Shown here: piece after piece, positions 42,938-50,869 of the stretch
Numbering within the stretch: the first letter of the stretch is position 1
Layout of the letters: every line of letters starts with the position of its first letter
Assembly (NCBI GenBank): GCA_937871505.1
Contig: CALMPF010000019.1
Span: forward strand, 1 to 64,000
Reading direction: 5' to 3'
DNA length: 64,000 nt
Source of the DNA: an uncultured Planctomycetia bacterium
GTDB lineage: Bacteria > Planctomycetota > Phycisphaerae > Phycisphaerales > SM1A02
Notes under the pieces: generated by a model
The model's input: only the letters and a program-made list of their open reading frames with translations
Database searches by the model: none
What the model was told of the DNA's origin: nothing
Translations under genes and position numbers: made by a program

Positions 42938-43325
42938 TGGAGCTTCTCCGCGCCTGCCGATCGGGAGCACTCGCACGCGGCCGGCGATCTCGTCGACCGT
43001 GAGGATCGCCCCGGACTCGAGGATTCCCCCGTGCTCCTGGATCAGCGAGACGACGGGGGGACCGATCTGTTCGGGCAGCACGGACTGGGCTCGAATCTGG
43101 ATGACGCTTGGACCGGACGCGGCCGTCAAGGCCACGATCGTTCCCAGGTCAAGATCGTGTGTGAACACGACATGGCCCTCCGACGCGCCCGGTCGATCAC
43201 ATCGGCGTAGGGGGCCGACGGAGCGCCGACCTTTGACCAGTGAACCGCCTCGATGCGTCTCGCCACAGGCTGCCAGGGAACTCGACCGAGTCCGGCGGCA
43301 GGTTCATGTCGAGCACGACTCTCAT
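42935..43325 (-). pseudogene. Frameshifted DUF5615 (PIN-like) toxin gene
   Basis: The start MRVVLDMNLPPDSVEF (from ATG 43325) is the DUF5615 opening. The middle IEAVHWSKVGAPSAPYADVI lies in another frame, and the end EGHVVFTHDLDLGTIV through VRVLPIG in a third. At least two frameshifts therefore break the gene; only the last 77 codons (42935-43168) remain as an open frame. DUF5615 proteins are PIN-like toxins normally paired with DUF433 antitoxins, and this start overlaps the DUF433 stop by four bases, as expected for an intact ancestral pair. Unlikely to make an active toxin unless the sequence contains errors. Confidence 0.8.
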
Positions 43326-43558
43326 GACGCCTTCAGCGGCAGGTCATGCTCCGCCGCACGCCACGCTGCATATGCAAGCGCGGCGAGCACGTCGTCGCGC
43401 TCCAGGGAGGGACATGCGCGGAGCATCTCCTCGACGGAGCGGCTTGCGGCGAGCAGACCGACGACGGTGCCGACGGTGACGCGAAGACCCCGGATGCACG
43501 GTCGTCCTCCCATGACCTGCGGGTCGTGCGTGATGCGTCGGAGGAGCTGCTCGGTCAT
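43322..43558 (-). CDS. DUF433 antitoxin
   Basis: A 78-residue protein of the DUF433 family, with RITHDPQVMGGRPCIRGLRV and VGTVVGLLAASRSVEEMLRA as the helix-turn-helix-like core, followed by YPxLexxDVxAAL-type sequence (CPSLERDDVLAALAYAAW). ATG 43558 is the start that gives family length; the frame extends further upstream without homology. It would bind its own promoter and neutralise the PIN-like partner encoded next. That partner is broken here, so this may be an orphan antitoxin. Confidence 0.85.
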   Translation of the reverse strand: MTEQLLRRITHDPQVMGGRPCIRGLRVTVGTVVGLLAASRSVEEMLRACPSLERDDVLAALAYAAWRAAEHDLPLKAS

Positions 43559-43807
43559 GACGCCGAGAATGTGCAGAGCTGGCCGCGCGTGAGCACCCCG
43601 CTGCTCCCGCGGCTTTGGTCGGAGCGAGCGGCTGGGACGCAGCTCCTGCCGCGAGGCGGTGCCACCCATGTTCGCCCGTTCGCGCTGAGAGTCCGGTCAT
43701 GTGGTTCGCCGGCGCGTCTCGGTCGCTCCCCGGCGGGCTTGCATCGGACGATCGGTGCGGGTGATCGGGCGACTCTGCGCGCCGGTCGCCAACCTGCGAC
43801 AAGCCCC

Positions 43808-43846
43808 GCTTCGGGGTCTCGCGTCGGGGTCTCGCTTCGGGGTCCC
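43808..43846 (+). repeat. Three 13-bp tandem repeats before hrpB
   Basis: GCTTCGGGGTCTC (43808-43820), GCGTCGGGGTCTC (43821-43833) and GCTTCGGGGTCCC (43834-43846) lie head to tail, ending 2 bp before the -10-like box of hrpB. Confidence 0.8.
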
Positions 43847-43848
43847 GC

Positions 43849-43854
43849 TACCCT
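43849..43854 (+). promoter_or_regulatory. -10-like box TACCCT before hrpB
   Basis: TACCCT ends 8 nt before the GTG at 43863 and directly follows the 13-bp tandem repeat, which occupies the place of a -35 region. Confidence 0.4.
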
Positions 43855-43862
43855 CCGCGAGC

Positions 43863-46532
43863 GTGGCTTCAGCGGAGCGACTTCCCATCCTCGCGCACGC
43901 AGAGGCGATCGTCGCATCGCTCGCGGCGAGCAACCGGCTGGTGCTCTCGGCGCCGACGGGAAGCGGCAAGACGACGCAGGTGCCGCAGCTTCTCTTCAGG
44001 GCCGGGGCGGCAGCGGGGCTGGACGTCAGCGGCGGCGCGGGAGGGTCCCCAGGCCGCATCGTCGTCCTTCAGCCGCGGCGGCTCGCGACGCGCATGGTCG
44101 CGCGCCGCGTGGCGGATGAGCTCGGTGTCGAGCTCGGCGGCCTCGTCGGCTATCGAACGCGGCACGAGTCCATGATGAGCGACGCGACGCGGATCGCGTT
44201 CCTCACCGAGGGTCTCTTCCTGCGGCTGCTGCTGGATCGGCGCGCCGCGGCGCGCGGAGCCGAGCTCGGCGACCTCGCCTGCGTCGTGCTCGATGAGTTC
44301 CACGAGCGCAGCGTCGATGCCGACTGCGTGCTCGGCCTCGTCAAGCGGCTTCAGGAGTCGACGCGCCCCGAGCTGCGGCTGGTGGTGATGTCCGCGACGC
44401 TCGATGTCGATCGCCTGCGCGGGTACCTGGAGGCCCCGGCGATCGCGGTCGAAGGCCGCCTGCACCCCGTCGAGATCGCCCACGTGAGGGTCCGCTCGCC
44501 GCGGCCGATCTGGGAGCAGGCTGCCGAGGCGACGGCGGCGCTGCTCGAGCGGCGCGAAGGCGGGCCCGGTGCGAGCGGTGCCGACGGGAAGTCGCCGAGC
44601 GGCCGCGCCGCCGGCGCCGGGGAAGACGTCCTCGTCTTCATGCCGGGCGCCTTCGAGATCAACCGGACGATCCAGTCGCTGCGCCGCGTGGTCCCCGGCG
44701 ACGTCGAGCTGCGCGCCCTTCACGGCGCGCTCCCGCCCCGCGAGCAGGATGCGGCCGTGGGGCGCGCGGCGAGCGGAGGCCGTCGGCGGCGCGTGATCGT
44801 CGCCACCAACGTGGCGGAGACTTCGCTGACCATCGAGGGAATCGGCGCCGTCGTCGACTCGGGACTCGCGCGCATCCACCGCCACGATCCCGCGCGCGGG
44901 ATCAACGTCCTCTCCGTCGCGCCGGTCAGCCGAGCCAGCGCCGACCAGCGCGCCGGGCGCGCGGGGCGGCTCGGTCCGGGGCGCTGCATCCGCCTCTGGC
45001 CGGTCGGCGAGCACGCCCAGCGCGCCGCGACCACGACGCCGGAGATCCAGCGCCTCGAGCTCTCGGGGCCGCTGCTGCAACTGGCGGCGATGGACCTGGA
45101 TGCGCGCGAGTTCCCCTGGCTCGATCCGCCCTCGGAGGCCGCCGTCGCCGGCGGAGTGAACCTCCTGCGCCGTCTCGGCGCCATCGACGCGGACGGCCGC
45201 ATCACCGATGCCGGACGGCGCATGGTGCTCTTCCCGGTGCATCCGCGGCTGGCGCGGTTCCTCGTCGATGCGGCGCAGCGCGGGTGCTTCGGACGTGCGG
45301 CGATCTGGGCGGCGCTCGCGGCGGAGCGCGACTTCTTCGCCGTCGCGCCGCCGGCTCGCGCGCTGCTCGAGTGGCTCCCCGAGGGCGAACCGGCGAGCGA
45401 TCTCGTCGTCCGCGAGCGGCTCCTCCTCGCGGCGGTCGACGCGCGGTTCGACCCGGAGTTTCTCCGGCGTCATGGCCTCTCCGACGCGGGGCTCCGCGCC
45501 GTCTGGCGCACGGTCGAGCAGATCCGCTCGATCGCGCGGCGCGCGCGGCTGCCGCCGTCCCTCGAAGACGGGGGTGGCGACGGGCTGGTCAGGAGCCTGC
45601 TCGGCGCCTTCGCCGACCACATCGCGGTGAAGCTCGATCCCGCCCGACCCCATGCCGCGATGGCGGGTCGCCGTCGCGTCGTCCTCGACGAGGAGAGCGT
45701 CCTGCGCCGCGCCGGCCCGCTGGTGGCGCTCGAGCTGCGCGAGATCGGCCGCGGCGACACCGCCGACGTCGCGCTCGGCATCGCCTGCGCCGTCGAGGAG
45801 GAGTGGCTTCAGGAGCGCTTCCCCGATCGCTTCGAGGTCGTCGTGGAGGACCGCTGGAACGCGAAGCACTCTGCGTCGGAGAAGGTCGAGCGCCGCCTGC
45901 TCAGGCTCGACGAGGGCGAGCTCGAACTGGGGCGCAGGATCTTCACGGGCAGCGCCGCGCACGACACCGCGTCGGCCTCGGCGCAGCTTGCCGAGCAGAT
46001 CGCCTCCGGAGAGCTGCGGCTGCGGCGCTGGGATGATTCGGTGGAAGCGTGGCTGCGCCGCGTCAGGCTGGTCGCGCGGCTCTTTCCCGAGCGCGGGATC
46101 ATCCGCTTCGATCCTGACGACCTCCGCGTGGTGATCGCGGAGATCGTCGGCGACGCGACTCGGCTCTCGGCGATCGAGGACCGACCGGTGCTCGATGCCT
46201 TCCGCGGCGCCCTCTCGTGGAGCGATGCGCGCTTCGTCGACGAGATGGCGCCGGAGTGGCTTCCGCTCCCGTCGGGGCGCCGCCTGCGCATCGAGTACCC
46301 AGAGGCGTCGGAGGGATCGCCTCCGATCGGGCGGGCGCGGATTCAGGAGCTGTACGGCCTCGACAGCACGCCGACGATCGCAGCGGGCCGACAGCCCATC
46401 GTGATCGAGATCCTCGCCCCCAACCATCGTCCGGTCCAGCGAACGGCGGATCTCGCGAACTTCTGGAAGACGCTCTATCCGGAGCTGCGCAAGGAGCTCC
46501 GCAGGCGGTACCCGCGCCATGAGTGGCGGTAG
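43863..46532 (+). CDS. hrpB: ATP-dependent RNA helicase HrpB
   Basis: An 889-residue DEAH-box helicase. LVLSAPTGSGKTTQVPQLL (about residues 23-41) is Walker A; VVLDEFHERSVDADC carries the DEFH form of motif II; VVMSATLD is motif III; VIVATNVAETSLTIEGI and SRASADQRAGRAGRLGPG are motifs V and VI. The C-terminal HrpB-specific domain (LFPERGIIRFDPDDLR, FWKTLYPELRKELRRRYP) runs to the natural end. A low-complexity Gly/Ser/Ala insertion (about 240-270) splits the two RecA domains. GTG 43863 is chosen because it is just before the helicase core and has a -10-like box 8 nt upstream. Confidence 0.93.
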   Translation: MASAERLPILAHAEAIVASLAASNRLVLSAPTGSGKTTQVPQLLFRAGAAAGLDVSGGAGGSPGRIVVLQPRRLATRMVARRVADELGVELGGLVGYRTRHESMMSDATRIAFLTEGLFLRLLLDRRAAARGAELGDLACVVLDEFHERSVDADCVLGLVKRLQESTRPELRLVVMSATLDVDRLRGYLEAPAIAVEGRLHPVEIAHVRVRSPRPIWEQAAEATAALLERREGGPGASGADGKSPSGRAAGAGEDVLVFMPGAFEINRTIQSLRRVVPGDVELRALHGALPPREQDAAVGRAASGGRRRRVIVATNVAETSLTIEGIGAVVDSGLARIHRHDPARGINVLSVAPVSRASADQRAGRAGRLGPGRCIRLWPVGEHAQRAATTTPEIQRLELSGPLLQLAAMDLDAREFPWLDPPSEAAVAGGVNLLRRLGAIDADGRITDAGRRMVLFPVHPRLARFLVDAAQRGCFGRAAIWAALAAERDFFAVAPPARALLEWLPEGEPASDLVVRERLLLAAVDARFDPEFLRRHGLSDAGLRAVWRTVEQIRSIARRARLPPSLEDGGGDGLVRSLLGAFADHIAVKLDPARPHAAMAGRRRVVLDEESVLRRAGPLVALELREIGRGDTADVALGIACAVEEEWLQERFPDRFEVVVEDRWNAKHSASEKVERRLLRLDEGELELGRRIFTGSAAHDTASASAQLAEQIASGELRLRRWDDSVEAWLRRVRLVARLFPERGIIRFDPDDLRVVIAEIVGDATRLSAIEDRPVLDAFRGALSWSDARFVDEMAPEWLPLPSGRRLRIEYPEASEGSPPIGRARIQELYGLDSTPTIAAGRQPIVIEILAPNHRPVQRTADLANFWKTLYPELRKELRRRYPRHEWR

Positions 46533-46596
46533 CAGGCCGTCTCGCGCCCGGCCACCGAGGGAGCGCCCTGAACCCCCTGGACCCCCCGGAGTTCGC

Positions 46597-46652
46597 CCTG
46601 AACCCCTGAACCCCTGAACCCCTGAACCCCCGAACCCCTGAACCCCCTAACC
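46597..46652 (+). repeat. AACCCCTG tandem repeat
   Basis: About six units of the octamer AACCCCTG, with slight variation (AACCCCCG, AACCCCCT), downstream of hrpB. A related AACCCCCTGGACC lies just before at 46571. Non-coding. Confidence 0.8.
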
Positions 46653-46743
46653 GGCGGACTCCGCGGCCCCGGGAACGCGCGATCGCGCCGGGGGTCTGCC
46701 CGCAGCGTCCGATTCGCGTCGTCGTCTCCGCGCCGGAGCGCCA

Positions 46744-46776
46744 CTGCCGGAGGCGTCGTGGCGACGCCTCCGGCAG
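46744..46776. terminator. Perfect 15-bp hairpin between convergent genes
   Basis: Arms CTGCCGGAGGCGTCG (46744-46758) and CGACGCCTCCGGCAG (46762-46776) with a 3-nt loop (TGG). It lies 33 bp past the stop of the minus-strand PEP-CTERM gene and 211 bp past hrpB, and could end transcription from both sides. No T-tract follows on either strand. Confidence 0.6.
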
Positions 46777-46809
46777 CGCGAGGTGTGTGCGAGAGCCGAT
46801 GCGCGGCGC

Positions 46810-47493
46810 TCAGCGCCGACGCCGCCGCGCGGGGACGGCGCCGAGGGCTCCGAACAGCGCGAGCGCACCGGGCGCGGGAACGACCGAGCCGAGCAGCTCG
46901 AAGGCGGGCACATCGAGGTCGTCGAACGCCGCCCAGCCGAGGCCGTCGAAGAAGTTCGCCGAGAAGCCGCTGCCGACGGAAGTCGACCAGGAGAAGGCAT
47001 CGCCGTCGGGATCGAGCAGGATGGCGCCGACGTTGAGGTGATAGGTCCCCGCAGCGAGGAACCCGGCGAGGTCGCCGCCGATGCGATACTCGATGCCGCC
47101 GTTGGAGTTGGCGTTGCCGGTCGCGGCGATCGAGAGATCGCCTCCCGCGATGACCGCTCCGAGGACCTGGAGGGAGAAGTCGCTGTTCCAGATCACGACC
47201 TCGACGCCGGCGACGTTGTTGAGGCCGGGGAAGAGGAAGTTCTCCGAGCTTCCCCAGACCGTGAAGCCATCGATCGTCGAGTCGAAGGCGAGCGTGAACT
47301 GTGCCGCGATCGTCTGTCCGTAGAAGTACGAGCCGCCGCTTGCCCACGCATCGGTGAAGGCGCCGTCGGGCGAAGCCGGAAGCGCCGAGGCGAGAACGGA
47401 GGCACCGGCCGCGGAACCGATCGCGGCCGCGAGGGCCATCGCGGATGCGACAGCGATTCGCCGGCGCCGGGAGATTCGAAAGCGAGATGTCAA
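46810..47493 (-). CDS. PEP-CTERM-like sorted exported protein
   Basis: A 227-residue exported protein with a signal peptide (RRRRIAVASAMALAAAIGSAAG, about residues 9-30) and a C-terminal sorting signal VVPAPGALALFGALGAVPARRRRR: the PEP-like motif in its PAPG form, a hydrophobic helix and a basic tail. The body is rich in Gly/Ser/Asn and beta strands (FTVWGSSENFLFPGLNN, GGIEYRIGGDLAGFLAAGTY). Such proteins are substrates of exosortase, which anchors or releases them with exopolysaccharide; no exosortase lies in this window. A short hairpin follows the gene. The function of the body is unknown. Confidence 0.85.
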   Translation of the reverse strand: MTSRFRISRRRRIAVASAMALAAAIGSAAGASVLASALPASPDGAFTDAWASGGSYFYGQTIAAQFTLAFDSTIDGFTVWGSSENFLFPGLNNVAGVEVVIWNSDFSLQVLGAVIAGGDLSIAATGNANSNGGIEYRIGGDLAGFLAAGTYHLNVGAILLDPDGDAFSWSTSVGSGFSANFFDGLGWAAFDDLDVPAFELLGSVVPAPGALALFGALGAVPARRRRR

Positions 47494-47620
47494 GGTTGAG
47501 ACTCCAAGCTGGGGGTGAGACCGAGATTGCTCCCCGCGGACCGCGCCGCGCGGAGGAACCTCCCGCCGACGCTACCGCAGCAGAGGACGCGGCGGATTCA
47601 GGGAAGTGTGCCGAAGAGGC

Positions 47621-47662
47621 CGAAGAAAAGGCCGCCGCGAGCCCCTCCCGCTCGCGGCGGCC
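47621..47662 (-). terminator. Orphan intrinsic terminator on the minus strand
   Basis: Perfect 13-bp arms GGCCGCCGCGAGC (47630-47642) and GCTCGCGGCGGCC (47650-47662) with a 7-nt loop. Read on the minus strand the stem is followed at once by TTTTCTTCGG. It lies upstream of the PEP-CTERM start, so any transcript it ends must begin between 47663 and queA, or be antisense to queA. Confidence 0.65.
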
Positions 47663-48018
47663 GACTCAGGAGATGGAGATGGATGGAGTCGCGAGGACGC
47701 CGGCAGCAACGGGACGTTCCTTGCCCACGGCGCCGATCGCTCGCTCGTGCGGAAGGAATGCCCGCTCCGGCCGACACCGGAGGGGAGGGAGAACGGAGAA
47801 CAGGAACGGACGCGCCGAATGGGCGGTCCTGCCGCTCCGGCAGATCCGCTGTCGGAGCCGAGCCGTGCCCGCCGGTCGCTCTCTCTGGGCGGAGACGGCA
47901 CGCCCAAGGGTTCGCCGAGGACGGCGCCCGGGTTCCGACTCTTCCGCCAATCCTCGCGCCGTGACGAGGATGCGTCGCGGGGCGCTCCGCATGAAGCCGG
48001 CGACGTGCGCGCGATCGG

Positions 48019-48024
48019 TACGAT
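48019..48024 (+). promoter_or_regulatory. -10-like box TACGAT before queA
   Basis: TACGAT ends 6 nt before the GTG at 48031, with no room for a Shine-Dalgarno sequence. Confidence 0.45.
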
Positions 48025-48030
48025 CCCCGC

Positions 48031-49206
48031 GTGCTGAGCGCTGCGCTGCACTACGACCTCCCGCCGGAGGCGATCGCGACCTTCCCGGCAGAGCCGCGGG
48101 ACTCGGCGCGCTTGATGCATGTGCGCGGGCAGGAAGGCGCGGCGAAGCACCGCAGGGTGCGCGATCTGCCCGAGCTGCTTCGGGCGGGCGATGCGCTGGT
48201 CTTCAATGCCTCGGCGGTGCTTCCCGCACGCATCATCGCTCATCGCGCAGGCGGCGGCCGCATCGAGGGCCTCGCGCTCGAACCGGCGCCGGAGGGCGGC
48301 GGGGCGTGGCGCTTCCTGCTCAAGGGGAGCGCGCGCCTGCGCGAGGGTGAAGAGCTCGCCATTGCCGGCGCCCCGGACGATGGTCCGGCGCCGGCGGGCG
48401 ATGGCGGGGCGGCAGCGGGAGCGGCGATCGCGCTTCTTCGCCGCGACGGGGATGCGTGGATCGTCGCGGCGGCGGCGCGGAGTGGAAGCGATCCGGCGGG
48501 TGACCAGAACGACTCGGCGCGCCGCTCGCCGCTCTCGATCGAGAGGCTCCTCGATCGCTTCGGCCATGTTCCCCTTCCGCCGTACATCCGGCGGGCCCGG
48601 AGCGAGCGCGGCATGGACGCGGAGGATCGGCGCGACCGAGCGTGGTACCAGACGGTCTACGCGGATCCGGCTGCGCAGGGTTCCGTGGCCGCTCCGACCG
48701 CCGGGCTGCACTTCACGCCCGAGCTTCTCGCCGCGCTCGATCGGCGCGGCGTGCGGCGGATCGAGGTCGTGCTGCACGTGGGAGCCGGGACCTTCAAGCC
48801 GGTGGAGACCGAGCGCGTCGACTCCCATCCGATCCATCGCGAGCGATACCGGATCACGGCGGAGGCGCTGGCGGCGCTGCGTCGTCAGCGCGCCGAAGGC
48901 GGACGAATCGTCGCGGTGGGGACGACGACCGCCCGGGTGCTCGAGTCGCTCCCGCCGCTGGCCGACTCCGCGAGCGCGACCCTGCCTCCGGGGGGGATCT
49001 CGGGGTCCACCGACCTGATGATCGTCCCCGGACACCGCTGGCGGAACGTCGATGCGCTGATCACCAACTTCCACCTGCCCCGGTCGACGCTGCTCGCGCT
49101 CGTGGCGGCGCTGGTCGGGCTCGATCGGCTGAAGGCGCTCTACGCCGAGGCCATTCGCGAGGGATACCGCTTCTACTCCTACGGCGACGCGATGCTCATC
49201 GAGTAG
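48031..49206 (+). CDS. queA: S-adenosylmethionine:tRNA ribosyltransferase-isomerase
   Basis: A 391-residue enzyme of queuosine synthesis that transfers the ribosyl part of SAM to 7-aminomethyl-7-deazaguanine in tRNA, giving epoxyqueuosine. The N-terminal YDLPPEAIATFPAEPRDSAR, central SVAAPTAGLHFTPELLAALD and VGAGTFKPVETERVDSHPIH, and C-terminal PRSTLLALVAALVG are family signatures. An insertion of about 40 residues (rich in Ala/Gly/Asp, near 120-165) makes it longer than the usual 345-360. GTG 48031 places the family N-terminus immediately after the start. No other queuosine gene is adjacent. Confidence 0.96.
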   Translation: MLSAALHYDLPPEAIATFPAEPRDSARLMHVRGQEGAAKHRRVRDLPELLRAGDALVFNASAVLPARIIAHRAGGGRIEGLALEPAPEGGGAWRFLLKGSARLREGEELAIAGAPDDGPAPAGDGGAAAGAAIALLRRDGDAWIVAAAARSGSDPAGDQNDSARRSPLSIERLLDRFGHVPLPPYIRRARSERGMDAEDRRDRAWYQTVYADPAAQGSVAAPTAGLHFTPELLAALDRRGVRRIEVVLHVGAGTFKPVETERVDSHPIHRERYRITAEALAALRRQRAEGGRIVAVGTTTARVLESLPPLADSASATLPPGGISGSTDLMIVPGHRWRNVDALITNFHLPRSTLLALVAALVGLDRLKALYAEAIREGYRFYSYGDAMLIE

Positions 49207-49249
49207 CGTCGCCGCACAGGCCCGCTTCGCCGATCGGCGCTCCCCGAAC

Positions 49250-49255
49250 TACCCT
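49250..49255 (+). promoter_or_regulatory. -10-like box TACCCT before the aminotransferase
   Basis: TACCCT ends 5 nt before ATG 49261 (2 nt before the alternative GTG 49258); a start about 6-7 nt past the box would make the message begin at the ATG. Confidence 0.4.
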
Positions 49256-49260
49256 CGGTG

Positions 49261-50493
49261 ATGGATTCAGTCGCACAAGGCGTGCAGCCGCCGCGCAACA
49301 GCGTCGGCGAGCCGGGCGGAACCCACGGTCCGGCCGCCCGGCTCCGGCCCTTCGGCACCTCGATCTTCGCGACGATCTCGGCGCTCGCCGCGAAGCATGG
49401 CGCCGTCAACCTCGGACAGGGGTTTCCCGACTTCGACGGTCCGGAGTTCGCGAAGGAGGCGGCGATCGCCGCGATCCGCGCGGGGAAGGGCCAGTATGAG
49501 CGGATGTCGGGCGTCCCAGCGCTCAATCGGGCCATCGCGGATCGATGGCGCATCGACAGCGGGATCGAGGTCGATCCCGATCTCGAGATCACCGTCACCA
49601 GCGGGTGCACCGAGGCCATCGCGGCGACGCTGCTGGGGCTGCTCGATCCCGGCGACGAGGTGCTCCTGGTCGAGCCCTACTACGACAGCTATCGCGCGTG
49701 CGTGGCGATGGCAGGCGCGGTGCCGCGCTACGTGCGCATGCGTCCGCCCCGCTTCCGGCTTCCGATCGAGGAGCTGGAGGCGGCGATCACCGCGCGGACG
49801 CGGGGGATCCTCGTCAACACGCCGCACAATCCGACCGGGCGCGTCTACGACGACGCGGAGCTGGCGGCGATCGCCGAACTCGCACGGCGGCACGATCTGA
49901 CGGTCATCAGCGACGAGGTGTACGAGAAGCTCGCCTTCGCGCGGCCGCACCGTTCCATCGCGACGCTCCCCGGGATGCGCGAACGGACGATCGTGCTCTC
50001 GTCGCTCGGCAAGACCTTCTCCCTCACCGGATGGAAGATCGGCTGGGCAATCGCGCCGCCCGGCCTGACCGCAGCGGTCCGGGCGGCGCATCAGTTCCTG
50101 ACGTTCTCCTCGGCGACGCCGCTTCAGCACGCCGCCGCCGCGGCGCTGCGCTGCGAGGAGACGTACTACGCCGAACTTCTCGACGGCTACCTTCGGCGTC
50201 GCGGGCGGCTGCTCGATGCGCTCGACGGCGCAGGCTTCAGGACGTTCGTGCCCGAGGGGTCCTACTTCGTCATCGCCGACTGCGCCCCGCTGGGCTTCGA
50301 TGACGATGCGGCGTTCTGCACGCATCTCATCGAGAGCGCCGGCGTCGCCGCGATCCCGGTGGGGGCCTTCCTGCACGATCGCGGGCCGGTCGAGGAAGGC
50401 TGCCGGACGCTGGTCCGATTCGCCTTCTGCAAGCGCGACGAGACGCTCGATGAGGCGGCGCGGCGCCTGAAGGCGCGGTTCCGGGCGCGATGA
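49261..50493 (+). CDS. PLP-dependent class I/II aminotransferase (kynurenine/methionine aminotransferase type)
   Basis: A 410-residue fold-type I aminotransferase. GAVNLGQGFPDFDGPEF (about residues 42-58) is the substrate-side motif of the YbdL/kynurenine aminotransferase branch; TSGCTEAIAATLLGLLDPGD, NTPHNPTGRVYDDAEL and ISDEVYEKLAF bind PLP; SSLGKTFSLTGWKIGW contains the Schiff-base lysine; VRFAFCK carries the conserved carboxylate-binding Arg. The branch favours methionine, glutamine or kynurenine with 2-oxo acids; the exact substrate cannot be read off. ATG 49261 is preferred over GTG 49258. Confidence 0.9.
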   Translation: MDSVAQGVQPPRNSVGEPGGTHGPAARLRPFGTSIFATISALAAKHGAVNLGQGFPDFDGPEFAKEAAIAAIRAGKGQYERMSGVPALNRAIADRWRIDSGIEVDPDLEITVTSGCTEAIAATLLGLLDPGDEVLLVEPYYDSYRACVAMAGAVPRYVRMRPPRFRLPIEELEAAITARTRGILVNTPHNPTGRVYDDAELAAIAELARRHDLTVISDEVYEKLAFARPHRSIATLPGMRERTIVLSSLGKTFSLTGWKIGWAIAPPGLTAAVRAAHQFLTFSSATPLQHAAAAALRCEETYYAELLDGYLRRRGRLLDALDGAGFRTFVPEGSYFVIADCAPLGFDDDAAFCTHLIESAGVAAIPVGAFLHDRGPVEEGCRTLVRFAFCKRDETLDEAARRLKARFRAR

Positions 50494-50506
50494 GCGCTGG
50501 ACCGCG

Positions 50507-50869
50507 CTACTCGGCTCCGGCGGCCCGGTGGTACCACTCGGAGAGGATCACCGTTCCCGCGACGATCCGCGGATCGCTGATCCCGTTGAGCACGACCCAG
50601 GTCGCGAAGGGGATCTTGTCGCCGGCGTCGAGCGCGACGTAGCTCTCAAGAAGCTGGAAGAAGCGGGGGAGGAGGGAGAGATAGGGCGATGGTGGGGGGA
50701 GAAGCGGAGAACTCGTGGCGACGGGATGAGCCACCGCGTGCCGGCGCCAGTCGAGCCAACCCGAGGCGCCGAGCGCGGGGGCGGGCATCGGTCCGCAGTG
50801 CAACAGGAAGGCCGCACCGACGATGGTCGGGGCCAGCCGTCGAAACGCGAGCGAGCACACTTTGGTCAT
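50507..50869 (-). CDS. Small exported protein of unknown function
   Basis: A 120-residue frame with an apparent signal peptide (RRLAPTIVGAAFLLHCGPMPAPALG) followed by a tryptophan-containing, mixed-composition chain (SGWLDWRRHAVAHPV, SYVALDAGDKIPFATWVVLN, IVAGTVILSEWYHRAAG). Balanced amino-acid use in the last 60 residues argues that it is real; no family recognised. ATG 50869 is chosen over 50917 because it lies just before the signal sequence. It ends 13 bp from the end of the aminotransferase gene, tail to tail. Confidence 0.5.
   Translation of the reverse strand: MTKVCSLAFRRLAPTIVGAAFLLHCGPMPAPALGASGWLDWRRHAVAHPVATSSPLLPPPSPYLSLLPRFFQLLESYVALDAGDKIPFATWVVLNGISDPRIVAGTVILSEWYHRAAGAE

Larger units (their letters stand above)
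47494..48030. other. Divergent intergenic region with an orphan minus-strand terminator
   Basis: About 540 bp between the starts of the PEP-CTERM gene and queA. It holds a T-tailed hairpin pointing leftward (47621-47662) that belongs to neither flanking gene, and a minus-strand open frame (47666-47992) that is arginine-rich and unconvincing as protein. A short non-coding transcript on the minus strand is possible. Confidence 0.5.

Noticed and set aside
47666-47992. 108-codon minus-strand frame ending 4 bp before the orphan terminator
   Set aside because: The position is suggestive, but composition is Arg-rich and no start or domain is visible; kept only as a possible non-coding transcript.
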